Positions 28,301 through 36,383 of a DNA stretch of 64,000 nt are shown here, in pieces. How positions within the stretch are numbered: the stretch's first letter is position 1; each line of letters starts with the position of its first letter. This stretch comes from Chryseobacterium sp. MEBOG06. Its GTDB lineage: Bacteria > Bacteroidota > Bacteroidia > Flavobacteriales > Weeksellaceae. Both the position numbers and the translations under genes were made by a program. Location: the NCBI RefSeq assembly GCF_021869765.1, contig NZ_CP084580.1, positions 5,084,001 through 5,148,000 on the forward strand, read 5' to 3'. Below the pieces are notes generated by a model. The model searched no databases and was not told the DNA's origin. It was given only the letters and a program-made list of their open reading frames with translations.

Positions 28301-30141
28301 TTAATATTCTCCTCAATGATTTTCGCATCAACTGCTTTTTGCAAAGCAATGATCTCTTCTGATATTTTGTTTGCTCTTTCTTCATAAGGAAGCAGCGCCT
28401 GATCCTGCAAAAGAAAATCTACACAGGCATTCGAAAGTTCTGTATAGCGCTCTGCAAGGGATTTTTCCAGTGTATCCAGCAATACAGCATCAGCATATTT
28501 AAGCTCTCTGCCTCCTGTAACTTCTCCTCTTAAAGCTCTGATCTGCGAAAGGGCATCAATATATTCCGTAAGCTGAGAATAATGAAGCCTTTTCGTATCA
28601 TCCAGGATTTTCTCACAGGCATGTTTGATTTTTTCTAAGGCTTCTTCTGTATTTCTTCTCTGTTCAGTAACCTTTTCATATTCATTGATCGCAGAATGGG
28701 CAATCCCTCTTATCTCCTTCAATGGCTGATCCAGCTTCTCAACTTCTTCTTCACCCAGAAAGTAATAAGTATCGAGGATAAAGGTGGCAAGCTTTACAAT
28801 ATCACTATACAGCCCGCTGTAAGAATCTTTTTTACTCAACAGCGTTATAAGCTCCTGGCTTTCAGCCATCACCCTTACAATATCTTTGTTCCCTATTTTA
28901 TAAAGTAAGCTGTCTGTTTTTTCAGCATTAGGCAGCAATTCTTTGGAAAAAGGGGTCTGCCAGATCTGGGCAAGGTGGTTTTTCGTTGTTTCAATACTCT
29001 CACGAAGGTAGATCAGCTTACCATTATCTAAAAAGGTAAACCCACTGCACCGAATCGGTGTTTCTATGGTCTGAGTAATAATATTATAGGAAATCAGCTG
29101 ATAATTGTTCGTTTTATCATCATAGAAAACGTATAAAAAATTCTCACCATTCGGCTCTATAACTGTTTTCAAGTAGTAGAGCCTGTTCTGATCTTGAGAA
29201 ATAACTTTCAAGCCACCCGTCTGCAGAGCATATCCGTTGGAGAATAATACTCCCTGACTTTCCGGCAGCAGCAATCCTGAATATTTCAGTGCATCAGCTC
29301 TGGAAACAGTCTTTTCTTTATGGTTATAAATGAAATAGCGTTCTGTTTCCTGGTAGGGTTTTATTTTAAACAAGACCAGATTATCCAGATCGCAGAAGTA
29401 GATTTCCGCATCATCCAGGTTCTGATCTTTATGAATAACATCTTCGGAATAAATTCCTTTTCCTGTATCGGTATTATCTTCTACTTTAATGGTTATATCT
29501 CCACCTATACTTTCTACAAAGACTTTATCTGCCAGAGAAATATGGGGATGTTTTCCTGAGCGCTGCATATCTCTTGTAGCTCTTGTCCATACGAAGGCAT
29601 GCTGCTGGGGATATGAGGTTTCTGAAGCGCTTCTGGAATCTACATAGATGAGCTGATTTTCTTTAATGAGCCATTTGAATGCCTTGATATCGGTGGTACT
29701 TTCTGAAAGCTGAAAAACCATATACAGATAGTTTTCTGTAAAGGTAAATCTGGCAAAGAAGGTGTTTCTGTAATATTTGTAGAGGTTTTTAAATTCATCA
29801 ATGAAAACCTCATCATTAATCAATGCATAGTCCTGAGGTTCAAACCTGTTGTTATTGATTTTATATATTGAAAAAACATCCGAGATATTAATTTCAGTCT
29901 GAAGGCCAAGGTGAGCATTAGAACCCAATATAAGTTGATTACCCAGAGAATAAATATCCTTGGCAATACAGCTGTGGTCTGTGGAAATTCTTTCGTTGGC
30001 AATAAGAGAGAAGTCTACGCCTCCAAATATATTTTTACGGCTTTCATTAAGCTGCTGAAGTCTTTGGATAAGGTCATTCTTCTGCTCATTCAGACGATTT
30101 TGAATAATCTCGTAAGTTCCTGAATTAAGTTGTTCTGACAT
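25339..30141 (-). CDS. Large AAA+ ATPase with DUF3686-type N-terminus (annotated as DNA repair ATPase in relatives)
   Basis: The product has 1600 residues. The first 450 form a beta-rich region (DUF3686-like, as recalled for this family), followed by long coiled-coil segments at about 450-800. A helical middle part leads to a C-terminal AAA+ module with Walker A SPPGYGKTTLMEYMAERMG near residue 1240, Walker B NVMLYLDDIQHCNPEFLQ, and a sensor-like LVMAGNPYT. There is no signal peptide. The usual name, DNA repair ATPase, rests on weak ground. The position after Tir-like, PspA, NfeD-like and flotillin genes suggests a remodelling motor for a membrane complex. It is separated from the flotillin gene by 200 bp. 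Confidence 0.8.
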   Translation of the reverse strand: MSEQLNSGTYEIIQNRLNEQKNDLIQRLQQLNESRKNIFGGVDFSLIANERISTDHSCIAKDIYSLGNQLILGSNAHLGLQTEINISDVFSIYKINNNRFEPQDYALINDEVFIDEFKNLYKYYRNTFFARFTFTENYLYMVFQLSESTTDIKAFKWLIKENQLIYVDSRSASETSYPQQHAFVWTRATRDMQRSGKHPHISLADKVFVESIGGDITIKVEDNTDTGKGIYSEDVIHKDQNLDDAEIYFCDLDNLVLFKIKPYQETERYFIYNHKEKTVSRADALKYSGLLLPESQGVLFSNGYALQTGGLKVISQDQNRLYYLKTVIEPNGENFLYVFYDDKTNNYQLISYNIITQTIETPIRCSGFTFLDNGKLIYLRESIETTKNHLAQIWQTPFSKELLPNAEKTDSLLYKIGNKDIVRVMAESQELITLLSKKDSYSGLYSDIVKLATFILDTYYFLGEEEVEKLDQPLKEIRGIAHSAINEYEKVTEQRRNTEEALEKIKHACEKILDDTKRLHYSQLTEYIDALSQIRALRGEVTGGRELKYADAVLLDTLEKSLAERYTELSNACVDFLLQDQALLPYEERANKISEEIIALQKAVDAKIIEENINILSGQLELLVDIVNNLKIEDTSQSTQIIENISLIFARLNQERLELGKRKREISGKELASDFQAQITLFDQSVINFLELSQTPEKCDEYLTKLSIQLEEMETKFIDFEEFIQQIGNKREEVYGHFQNKRVQLTESRNKRTQTLFDAAQRILKSIQTKAESFDSENEINGYFASDLMVEKVRDFSRQLAELEDSAKSEEIQTLLKTSQQEAVRKLKDKKEIYIDGENIIALGDYKFAVNQQKLDLTLVLRNAQYYYHLTGTSFYEPLNFNTADEFKEVWNQEFVSENIKVKRFEYLAWNVFSSHKENATEQQNEKAVQEFTARHFGEGLVKGIHDQDAQTILTKLQQMYNELGLMRFTAQERSLGQLFWFFMENERKEYYNRQFEAAAIISQSFASKEGFEYLSRELANDMKAFVSAHAFFTEVDCINAALYLKQEDKENFLISEKAATLYGLFLKELKEKGKDLEFITQLQAMYQFPSACYYIAESALQAFDAEAERNVIQETAGFIITQKFDPKNIKRTSYEVILKELKSLEKDTEYHLNYFEFVSRLSHFNTVIVPKYKRLQELKYSWVDEKKKALKLDTFKPQILSSFVRNKLINDVYFPLIGANLSKQLGTAGSDKRTDRMGMLLLVSPPGYGKTTLMEYMAERMGLVFMKINGPSLGYDIVSTDPSEAKNAGARQELEKLNLALEMGDNVMLYLDDIQHCNPEFLQKFISLADGQRKIEGIYNGESKTYDLRSKRFCLVMAGNPYTENGEKFKIPDMLANRSDTYNLGEISGSKTDLFDLSLIENALMSNEYLTRLTHPGMENLYELYECVVTDNPADHLKGNFSSNEISDFRAVLKNTIKVRDMVLKVNKEYISSAAMSDDYRNEPSFKLQGSYRNMNKLITQIQPILKKDEVIQIVLNHYQNESQTLTTGAEANMLKLKELFGTLSEEETERWNEIKKTFLKNKTLKGLGENDRMSQIVALLAQFGDGLEGIKEALKRVE

Positions 30142-30341
30142 CGTTTTTATTTAAGTTGTCATTATCTGCCGTATGACAGCAGATCTTTGTGTAAAACCTG
30201 AGTGAGTCCGATGGTTTTTTGTTATTGTGATGTAAACCTTACAGATTTTTAGGATCTATAAGGTTTCTCATATTATTGATAATAAATCTGCTGCTTATTA
30301 ATTATAAAATAAGTCCTGATCCTCATCAAAGTATTGTCCCG

Positions 30342-32363
30342 TTAAACGTGATTGTTATTCACCGGTTTGTTCTCCACTCCCAGGTGTCTGGCCATATCCA
30401 TAGCTTTTTCCAGAATTCCTTTTTCCTGCTGACTGGCTACTCCGTTCAATTTAAATATCAGAGATGCGATGCTCATATTTTTGATATCTTCTGAAGAGAT
30501 TTTGTATTTATCTACCATTCCCATCACTTTTCCAATGATGTTTTCACCATTGCCCAGAAGGTTTTCTTTTACAAGCTGTGCATTTTCGCTGTGGCCGATA
30601 AATTTGTCTAATCCTTTTCCTGCAGAAACCTGACGTATTACATTATCAAAGAAGGTATTGTCACCTCCTACGATATCAATTTTTGCAGTTTTGAAGGCTT
30701 CAGCCAATACCATAGACTGGGCTTCTGCGATATCTTTCTGGATAGCGATCTGCGCAAGTTCCACATCTTTTTCTTTTGCCAGCTGAAGACGGAATTCTTC
30801 GTGGTCTTTTCCAGCTTCGTTCAGTTTCTTCATTGCTTCGGCTTTTTCAGTGATTCCGGCTGCTTCTGCCAATGCTTTTTCTTTGATTACTTCTGCCTGG
30901 GCAATCCCTTCTTTTTTATTGGCATCAGCTTTTTTCTCAATCACACTTGCTTCTGCAATACCCTGTCTTTCTGCAGCATCTGCTTTAGCATGCATTACCT
31001 GCGCTTCAGACAATCCTACAGTAGCTTCTTCTTTCGCCTTAGCATCTGCTATAATCTTACGTGCTTCAGCTTCTTTTTCAGCAGCATCTCTTTTTGCCTG
31101 TGCTTCAATCACATATTTCTGTGCATCTTTTTCAGCGGCCAATCTTCTTGACTCTGCGGCTCTTGTTTCTTCAATCAGTTTTTTCTCTGCTTCCTGAGTG
31201 GCTATGGTAATTTCTACCTGCTTGTTTCTATCTGCTGTTTTGAAAGCTTCAAGATCTTTGATTCCCTGCTGCTCTTCTACCACTGTTTTTTCCATCGTCA
31301 GGCGCTCACGGATCGCATCCTGAATACTTTTCTTCTCCAGCTCTATTGCCTTTTCTTTTTCAATCTGTGCCAGAGAGACAATTCTTTCTCTTTCTGTAGC
31401 TTCAAGAGCTTTGTCTTTTAATACTCTTTCCGTTTCTACAAGATCAGCACGTTCTTTATTTTTAGCGGCAATGACTACCTGACGGAGTTTATTTTCTTCT
31501 GCAATCTGTAGCTTTTCTTCTGTAGCAATACGAACAGTCTCATATCTCAGACGCTCTTCTTCTTCTACTTTTAAAATTTCGGCATTCTCACGTGCTTTAA
31601 TATTGGCAACTTCTCTTTTTTGAGATTCCTGTTTTTCTGCTAACTGTTTTTCAAGCTCCAGAATGGCTTCACGGGCTTCTACGTTCTGCTTCGTAATCGT
31701 TTTTTCTTCATCACGACGAACCTGATTGGCTTTAATATTCTGTGTTGCAGTAAGTTCGGTTATTTTCTTAATCCCTTCAGAATCAAGAATATTATCTTTA
31801 TCCAGCTTATCAATAGAGGTCTGCTCAAGGTAATCTATTGCACAGTCATCCAGCACATATCCGTTCAGGTCTGTCCCTATGATATCAAGGATTTCCTGGC
31901 GAAATTCGCTTCTTGCTTCATACAGTTCTGTGAAATCAAATTTCTTTCCTACCGTTTTAAGAGCTTCAGAAAATTTCGCTTCAAAAAGTTCTCTTAAAGT
32001 TTGGGCATCAGAAGCTCTCTGGCATCCGATTGTCTGGGCAACATTGATGATATCGTCCACCGATTTGTTGACACGGATAAAGAAGGCTACCTGAATATCA
32101 GCCCTCATATTGTCTTTACAGATCAGCCCTGCTCTTCCTTCTCTTGATATTTCCAGTTTTTTCACCGAAATATCCATAGATTCCATACGGTGAATGATGG
32201 GAATTACAATTCCGGCATTAAAGAATACTTTTGTACCCCCATATCCTGTTCTTAAGATAACAATTCCCTGAACGGTCTTTTTATACATCGATAAGATCCA
32301 GAAAATCAATCCGATTGATGCTACTGCTATAATTATAATTCCTGCAATTAATGGTAAGTTCAT
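30342..32363 (-). CDS. Flotillin-like SPFH/Band 7 protein
   Basis: The 673-residue membrane scaffold has an N-terminal hydrophobic helix (residues 4-26) and an SPFH domain to about residue 200 (VFFNAGIVIPIIHRMESMDIS, KDNMRADIQVAFFIRVNK). A very long Ala/Glu/Lys-rich coiled coil fills about 210-560, and a short globular tail ends the protein. This is the flotillin/YqiK plan. Such proteins form large rings or cages on membranes and mark ordered microdomains. The next upstream gene encodes a YqiJ/NfeD-like OB-fold protein, the standard partner of flotillins. Confidence 0.9.
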   Translation of the reverse strand: MNLPLIAGIIIIAVASIGLIFWILSMYKKTVQGIVILRTGYGGTKVFFNAGIVIPIIHRMESMDISVKKLEISREGRAGLICKDNMRADIQVAFFIRVNKSVDDIINVAQTIGCQRASDAQTLRELFEAKFSEALKTVGKKFDFTELYEARSEFRQEILDIIGTDLNGYVLDDCAIDYLEQTSIDKLDKDNILDSEGIKKITELTATQNIKANQVRRDEEKTITKQNVEAREAILELEKQLAEKQESQKREVANIKARENAEILKVEEEERLRYETVRIATEEKLQIAEENKLRQVVIAAKNKERADLVETERVLKDKALEATERERIVSLAQIEKEKAIELEKKSIQDAIRERLTMEKTVVEEQQGIKDLEAFKTADRNKQVEITIATQEAEKKLIEETRAAESRRLAAEKDAQKYVIEAQAKRDAAEKEAEARKIIADAKAKEEATVGLSEAQVMHAKADAAERQGIAEASVIEKKADANKKEGIAQAEVIKEKALAEAAGITEKAEAMKKLNEAGKDHEEFRLQLAKEKDVELAQIAIQKDIAEAQSMVLAEAFKTAKIDIVGGDNTFFDNVIRQVSAGKGLDKFIGHSENAQLVKENLLGNGENIIGKVMGMVDKYKISSEDIKNMSIASLIFKLNGVASQQEKGILEKAMDMARHLGVENKPVNNNHV

Positions 32364-32479
32364 AGTTTTATAAGTTTATTGATATATGAATGTGTTTTTT
32401 TATTTTAAAAATATTGGAAAAAAATTTCCAAAATATAGTTCAGCATGATTAAAAATAAAGAAAGCATGGTTAAAAGTTT

Positions 32480-33136
32480 TTAATATCTCATCGACTGCTG
32501 AACGTAGTAAATTCTCTTTTCGGGTTCTTCATCTACGATCATTACACGGGTTCCGTGTTCCAGTTTTGTTCCGTCTTTACTTCTCACCATCAGCGTCATA
32601 GGATCGCTTCCGATAAAGACTTCCATCATTCCTATTTTATCATCCTGGATACTTGATTTCAATCGCCCTTCTCTTCCCAGAAAAGCATATGACAACTCTC
32701 CTTTATGATTAATCTCTTTAAAAAATGGATTTAGGGGTTTCAAAACCATTTTCGTAATCAGCATTCCGGCAATCATCATTGGAAACAGAGCCAATAACCC
32801 TGCCCATGTAGGAAGCGGAATGAAATAATTCAGATAAAATGAGGCCAGCCATGTCACCAGTAACGACAACGTAAGGAAGTAAGTTACCGGAACAATGTCA
32901 AGATTAAGAAACTTCAGGAAGTGCATCCATGCAGCAGGATCATGTTCCGGAGCATGAAAATGCCCTTCCGGAGTGTGAACATCTGCACCGCCATCCAGAT
33001 CAGAATGAATACCCACATCAATATCCAATCCTGTAAGTATGGTAAATAACCAATAGATCACCGAGAGTCCAAGAAGAACACTCAATATGGTGTTCACCGG
33101 AGAAAATGCTACATTCAAAAATTCCTGAAAGGTCAT
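32480..33136 (-). CDS. YqiJ/NfeD-like membrane protein with OB-fold tail
   Basis: This 218-residue protein has a helix at about residues 15-35, two more at about 80-135, and a C-terminal soluble part (GREGRLKSSIQDDKIGMMEV, MVRSKDGTKLEHGTRVMIVD) typical of the NfeD-type OB fold. A His/Asp-rich stretch (GHFHAPEHDPAAWMHF) precedes the second helix and could bind metal. It lies between the PspA-like and flotillin genes, with a 3-bp gap to the former. Its probable role is to partner flotillin in the membrane. Confidence 0.82.
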   Translation of the reverse strand: MTFQEFLNVAFSPVNTILSVLLGLSVIYWLFTILTGLDIDVGIHSDLDGGADVHTPEGHFHAPEHDPAAWMHFLKFLNLDIVPVTYFLTLSLLVTWLASFYLNYFIPLPTWAGLLALFPMMIAGMLITKMVLKPLNPFFKEINHKGELSYAFLGREGRLKSSIQDDKIGMMEVFIGSDPMTLMVRSKDGTKLEHGTRVMIVDEEPEKRIYYVQQSMRY

Positions 33137-33139
33137 ATA

Positions 33140-33841
33140 TTAGCCTTTTTTAAGTGTTTCTTTTAATCTGTTTAAAGCTTCTTCAGCTGCGGAGTCGTTG
33201 TTGTTTACAATGGCATCTATCTCTTCATCAATACTCTTTCCTGATTTTGAAAGATCAGAATAGGCTTCCGCTAAGGCTTCCTGTTGTACAACTCTATCTT
33301 TTAGTTTCTCAAGCATGCTCACTGCGCTTCCGGTATCCATCTGGGTCATTTGCTGATTGATATCTTTCGTTGCTTCGCTCACCTGAACTCTTGCCTTAAG
33401 GGTTTTCAGCTCATTTTCCCATTTGGTAATGCCTGATTTCAGTTGATTAATGTTTCCCTGCATCTTTTCACATTCGCCATGAAGTTTTTCGTGTTCTTTT
33501 CGCAGTTCAGAGGTTCTTTCCTGTGAAGCCGTCTGCCTTTTCAGCGCTTCTTTGGCAAGGCGGTCTGCTTCCTGAGATTCTACCTCACCTTTTTCTGCTT
33601 TCTGAATGATTACAATGGCCTTATTGTAATAGTCATCAGCGGTTTGCTCTTCTGTTTCGGCTTCATTCTTTTTACGAATGGCCAATGCTTTAAGCTGAGC
33701 AAGGGCTTCAATGCTTTTTGAAAGCTGTTCTTTCATTTCACGGATTCCCTGTTCTGTTAAATTGATGGGGTCCTCAAAGTTGTCTATCACAGAATGGACC
33801 TCTGCTTTTCCGATTGTTAATAATCTTTTAAAAATGTTCAT
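33140..33841 (-). CDS. PspA/IM30 family membrane-stress protein
   Basis: The 233-residue protein is almost entirely helical. The start KRLLTIGKAEVHSVIDNFEDPINLTEQGIRE is the usual PspA/Vipp1 N-terminus with its amphipathic first helix, and long coiled-coil helices follow to about residue 190. PspA proteins are bacterial ESCRT-III relatives that coat and repair stressed inner membrane. It is the second gene of the operon, after the Tir-chaperone-like gene. Confidence 0.92.
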   Translation of the reverse strand: MNIFKRLLTIGKAEVHSVIDNFEDPINLTEQGIREMKEQLSKSIEALAQLKALAIRKKNEAETEEQTADDYYNKAIVIIQKAEKGEVESQEADRLAKEALKRQTASQERTSELRKEHEKLHGECEKMQGNINQLKSGITKWENELKTLKARVQVSEATKDINQQMTQMDTGSAVSMLEKLKDRVVQQEALAEAYSDLSKSGKSIDEEIDAIVNNNDSAAEEALNRLKETLKKG

Positions 33842-33860
33842 TTTAAATATCTTTTGTGAA

Positions 33861-34256
33861 TTACTTACTCATTTCAAGCATTTCATTGGTAAACTCTCCT
33901 ACCAGAATTCCCAGTGAATTGATGGATGCCATCACCTCATTCTGTGCCATATTATCGGTTGGAAGGGTATCTCTGAAAATAACCCGCCTTCCGGTAATAT
34001 CCAAAACAAATGCTCCGTGTACAATATCTCTGTTTTTCTGAAGCAGTCTGAGGAATGTTTTTTCGGATGGATTTTTTATTTCGAAAAGAAACTGCTCCAT
34101 GATCAGAATGGAATCTGATATAATAAGGATCATATTTTTTATCCCGTTGGATTCTTTTTCAATAATTAAGATTCTCTGAGCTTCGTCTTCCAACGTGATG
34201 TTAAATTCATAATCTAAGAGCCACTCTTTGACCGTTCTAAATAGTTGATTTTTCAT
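33861..34256 (-). CDS. Tir-chaperone/CesT-like or YbjN-like small protein
   Basis: This 131-residue alpha/beta protein has VKEWLLDYEFNITLEDEAQRILIIEKESNGI at the start and ENPSEKTFLRLLQKNRDIVHGAFVLD in the middle, a pattern seen in CesT/Tir-like secretion-chaperone folds and YbjN proteins. There is no signal peptide or membrane helix. It is the first gene of the PspA/flotillin operon and overlaps no neighbour. A role in holding or delivering a partner of this operon is inference. Confidence 0.7.
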   Translation of the reverse strand: MKNQLFRTVKEWLLDYEFNITLEDEAQRILIIEKESNGIKNMILIISDSILIMEQFLFEIKNPSEKTFLRLLQKNRDIVHGAFVLDITGRRVIFRDTLPTDNMAQNEVMASINSLGILVGEFTNEMLEMSK

Positions 34257-34290
34257 GATGGCTGGTTTTTGTGTTCAATTTTCTTCTACA

Positions 34291-34320
34291 CAAATATAGC
34301 ATAAAATTCTCAAATTGCAA
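34291..34320 (-). promoter_or_regulatory. Promoter of the PspA/flotillin operon
   Basis: On the minus strand a TTG (34318-34320), 19 bp, and TATATTTG (34291-34298) form a near-ideal Bacteroidota promoter 34 bp before the operon start codon. The TTG lies inside one arm of the inverted repeat that also overlaps the divergent regulator's promoter. Confidence 0.75.
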
Positions 34321-34363
34321 ATATAATTAGCAATAATTTGTTTCAGATTCTCTATATTTGCAA
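34315..34363. promoter_or_regulatory. 11-bp inverted repeat between the stress operon and the XRE gene
   Basis: TTGCAAATATA (34315-34325) is the exact reverse complement of TATATTTGCAA (34353-34363), with 27 bp between the arms. The left arm contains the -33 TTG of the leftward operon. The right arm contains a TATATTTG -7 element (34353-34360) for the rightward regulator gene. It is a good candidate operator for the divergent XRE regulator. Confidence 0.5.
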
Positions 34364-34378
34364 AAACGATTAGACAAG

Positions 34379-35008
34379 ATGAGCTTCTTTGGAACTAATA
34401 TTAAGAAAATAAGACAGGTTAAAGGGCTGAGCCAAAAGGCATTTGCTGACTTGTTTGATCTCAACAGAGGTGTAATAAGCTCTTATGAAGAAGGGCGTGC
34501 CGAACCAAAAATCGAAACTATATTAAAGGTAGCTAATCATTTCAACCTTAATCTTGATAAGTTACTGACTGAAACGCTTCAGGTAAACCAGTTAGTAAGT
34601 GTTTCTGATATTGATCAGCTTATGCTGTTCCCGGAATTAGCCATTCAAAACAGCAAGGCAACTCAAGATAAATTAGAAAAAGATACTCCAGGCGCGGCAA
34701 TTGTGCAAAAAATATTAGCATCCGTGGATATGGTGTATGAATTTACTCCGGAAGCAAAACTTTTGCCTCAGTATCAATATGGAGATATTTTGTTCCTGAA
34801 CAAAACAGATCTGAAAAAAGACCCTGTCAATAATCTTTTGGTCTATATTCAAGGGCAATTGCAATATGCTTCTGAGCTTCAGAATCTGACAGCTAATGAA
34901 AAGGATCTTTATAAAATTGTAGGATATGTTTCTACTGCCGAAAAGAATATTTTTGCAGATATTTTTGAGCGTCTGAAATATCTGGAGAGCAAAATCAAAA
35001 AAGACTAG
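34379..35008 (+). CDS. XRE-type helix-turn-helix regulator
   Basis: The 209-residue regulator has an N-terminal Cro/CI-like HTH (NIKKIRQVKGLSQKAFADLF, NRGVISSYEEGRAEPK). Its C-terminal half (YQYGDILFLNKTDLKKDP) looks like a degenerate S24/LexA-like domain without an evident Ser-Lys dyad. The start at 34379 follows a TATATTTG -7 element (34353-34360) by 18 bp; the ATG at 34358 overlaps that element and is rejected. It is divergent from the PspA/flotillin operon and likely controls it and itself through the inverted repeat between them. Confidence 0.85.
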   Translation: MSFFGTNIKKIRQVKGLSQKAFADLFDLNRGVISSYEEGRAEPKIETILKVANHFNLNLDKLLTETLQVNQLVSVSDIDQLMLFPELAIQNSKATQDKLEKDTPGAAIVQKILASVDMVYEFTPEAKLLPQYQYGDILFLNKTDLKKDPVNNLLVYIQGQLQYASELQNLTANEKDLYKIVGYVSTAEKNIFADIFERLKYLESKIKKD

Positions 35009-35032
35009 ATTTTTTGATCATTATAAATGAAT

Positions 35033-35069
35033 AAAGACCTCTCAATTAACGATAACTGAGAGGTCTTTT
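35033..35069 (+). terminator. Terminator after the XRE gene
   Basis: A 12-bp stem AAAGACCTCTCA/TGAGAGGTCTTT encloses a 12-nt loop and is followed by TTTTA. Confidence 0.85.
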
Positions 35070-35213
35070 ATAGTTGTTATCTGTTTTCACAACCTGTCTG
35101 TTCTGACTACGCCAACAAAACATAATCCATTGAGATAAAAACACTTAACTAACTTAACAATTCTATATAAGGAACCGTTCACAAAAGCTTTAAATCAGGA
35201 CCTTAAAATAAGG

Positions 35214-36383
35214 TCAGGTTCCTTTCTTCTTTTTCTTAAACCACCATACCATAAAACCGGTAATGGGAAGAGAAGCCCCTATAATGGTGATGAAAAAGTA
35301 TAAAATTCTTCCCCAAATTCCCCCAAGCGCTGATCCTACATGAAGGTCATAATTAAGTTTCTGAACCTTTGTAGCAAAATCTGCCTTTTCAAATGGAGCG
35401 GCATATGCGGAATTATTAATAAGCCTCACCCCCGTATTTCTGTCATAACTGAAACTCTGAAGATCGTAAAACTTACGGTGTGAAGGATATAAGTAAATGC
35501 CTATTGTTTCTGCAGAATCTTTAGGAACAGAAAGGTAATATCCTTTTGCTTCTACTCTTCCTATGGCATCTTCCCAGGCCAGCAATATGGATTCCGGTAA
35601 TTTTTCCGGTTGATAGGAAGTGATATTTTTTAATTCTTTACGTTCTTTATCTGCCGTTTTGCCCAGAGAAGTTGTAAAATAAAGAAACTTATTAAACCAG
35701 GGTAACCCATAATACATTCCTGTCATAGAGACTACCAAAAGAATGATGAGGGTATAAAATCCAAAAACATTATGAAGGTCGTAGTTCAGTCTTTTGATCT
35801 TGGCGTCCCATTTTACAGAGAAGCTCTGCTTTCGCATTGCTTTTGTCCATTTCTTTGGCCACCATAAGACTAATCCGCTCAGCAAGGTGATAAAAAATAT
35901 AAAGGTGGAATAATTGATCACCGGCCTGCCAATTTCGGAAGGCAGCCACAAGAAGCGATGCCCCCTTAAAGTCCATTCAAAGAAATCAAATTCTTCTTTA
36001 AAGCTTGGTTTGCGGATCACCTCGGCGGTATAAGGATCCAAATGAAGGACATAGCCGGGATTTCTTTTGCCAAACCCTACCATAGCTGCTTTTCCTGTAG
36101 GACGCCATATAAACGAGATCTCCTGATCAGGGTAAAGTTTTTTAGCAGTGAGGTAAAGTTCAGCAGGATTAGCCATTGGTTTTCCCGGAGCAGCTTCAAT
36201 TTTCAAGTCAGGATTGAGCCAGTCTTTGATCTCATCCCGAAAAGACCATGTAACTCCTGTAATACAAATGATAACAATAATAATTCCGGAAAACAGCCCC
36301 AGCCACAAATGCAGCCAGGCCGATATTCTGTAGAACAAACTACGGTTATTTTTCTTTTTGGGTTTGGATTTTCCGGTACTCAT
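35214..36383 (-). CDS. PepSY-domain membrane protein (iron-uptake associated)
   Basis: This 389-residue inner-membrane protein has four main membrane helices, at about residues 20-45, 155-178, 208-232 and 355-380, with extracytoplasmic PepSY segments between them. Typical elements are WLHLWLGLFSGIIIVIICITG near the start, a WTLRGHRFLWLP motif and the late KLNYDLHVGSALGG. Members usually accompany TonB siderophore receptors and act in ferric-siderophore reduction or release. The start codon directly follows the stop of the receptor gene, so the two are cotranscribed. Confidence 0.88.
   Translation of the reverse strand: MSTGKSKPKKKNNRSLFYRISAWLHLWLGLFSGIIIVIICITGVTWSFRDEIKDWLNPDLKIEAAPGKPMANPAELYLTAKKLYPDQEISFIWRPTGKAAMVGFGKRNPGYVLHLDPYTAEVIRKPSFKEEFDFFEWTLRGHRFLWLPSEIGRPVINYSTFIFFITLLSGLVLWWPKKWTKAMRKQSFSVKWDAKIKRLNYDLHNVFGFYTLIILLVVSMTGMYYGLPWFNKFLYFTTSLGKTADKERKELKNITSYQPEKLPESILLAWEDAIGRVEAKGYYLSVPKDSAETIGIYLYPSHRKFYDLQSFSYDRNTGVRLINNSAYAAPFEKADFATKVQKLNYDLHVGSALGGIWGRILYFFITIIGASLPITGFMVWWFKKKKKGT

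Noticed and set aside
30801..31197. Two open frames of over 110 codons opposite the flotillin gene
   Set aside because: They are antisense to the Ala/Glu/Lys-rich coiled coil, whose codon pattern leaves the other strand open. Their products are Phe/Ser/Cys-rich and unlike real proteins.
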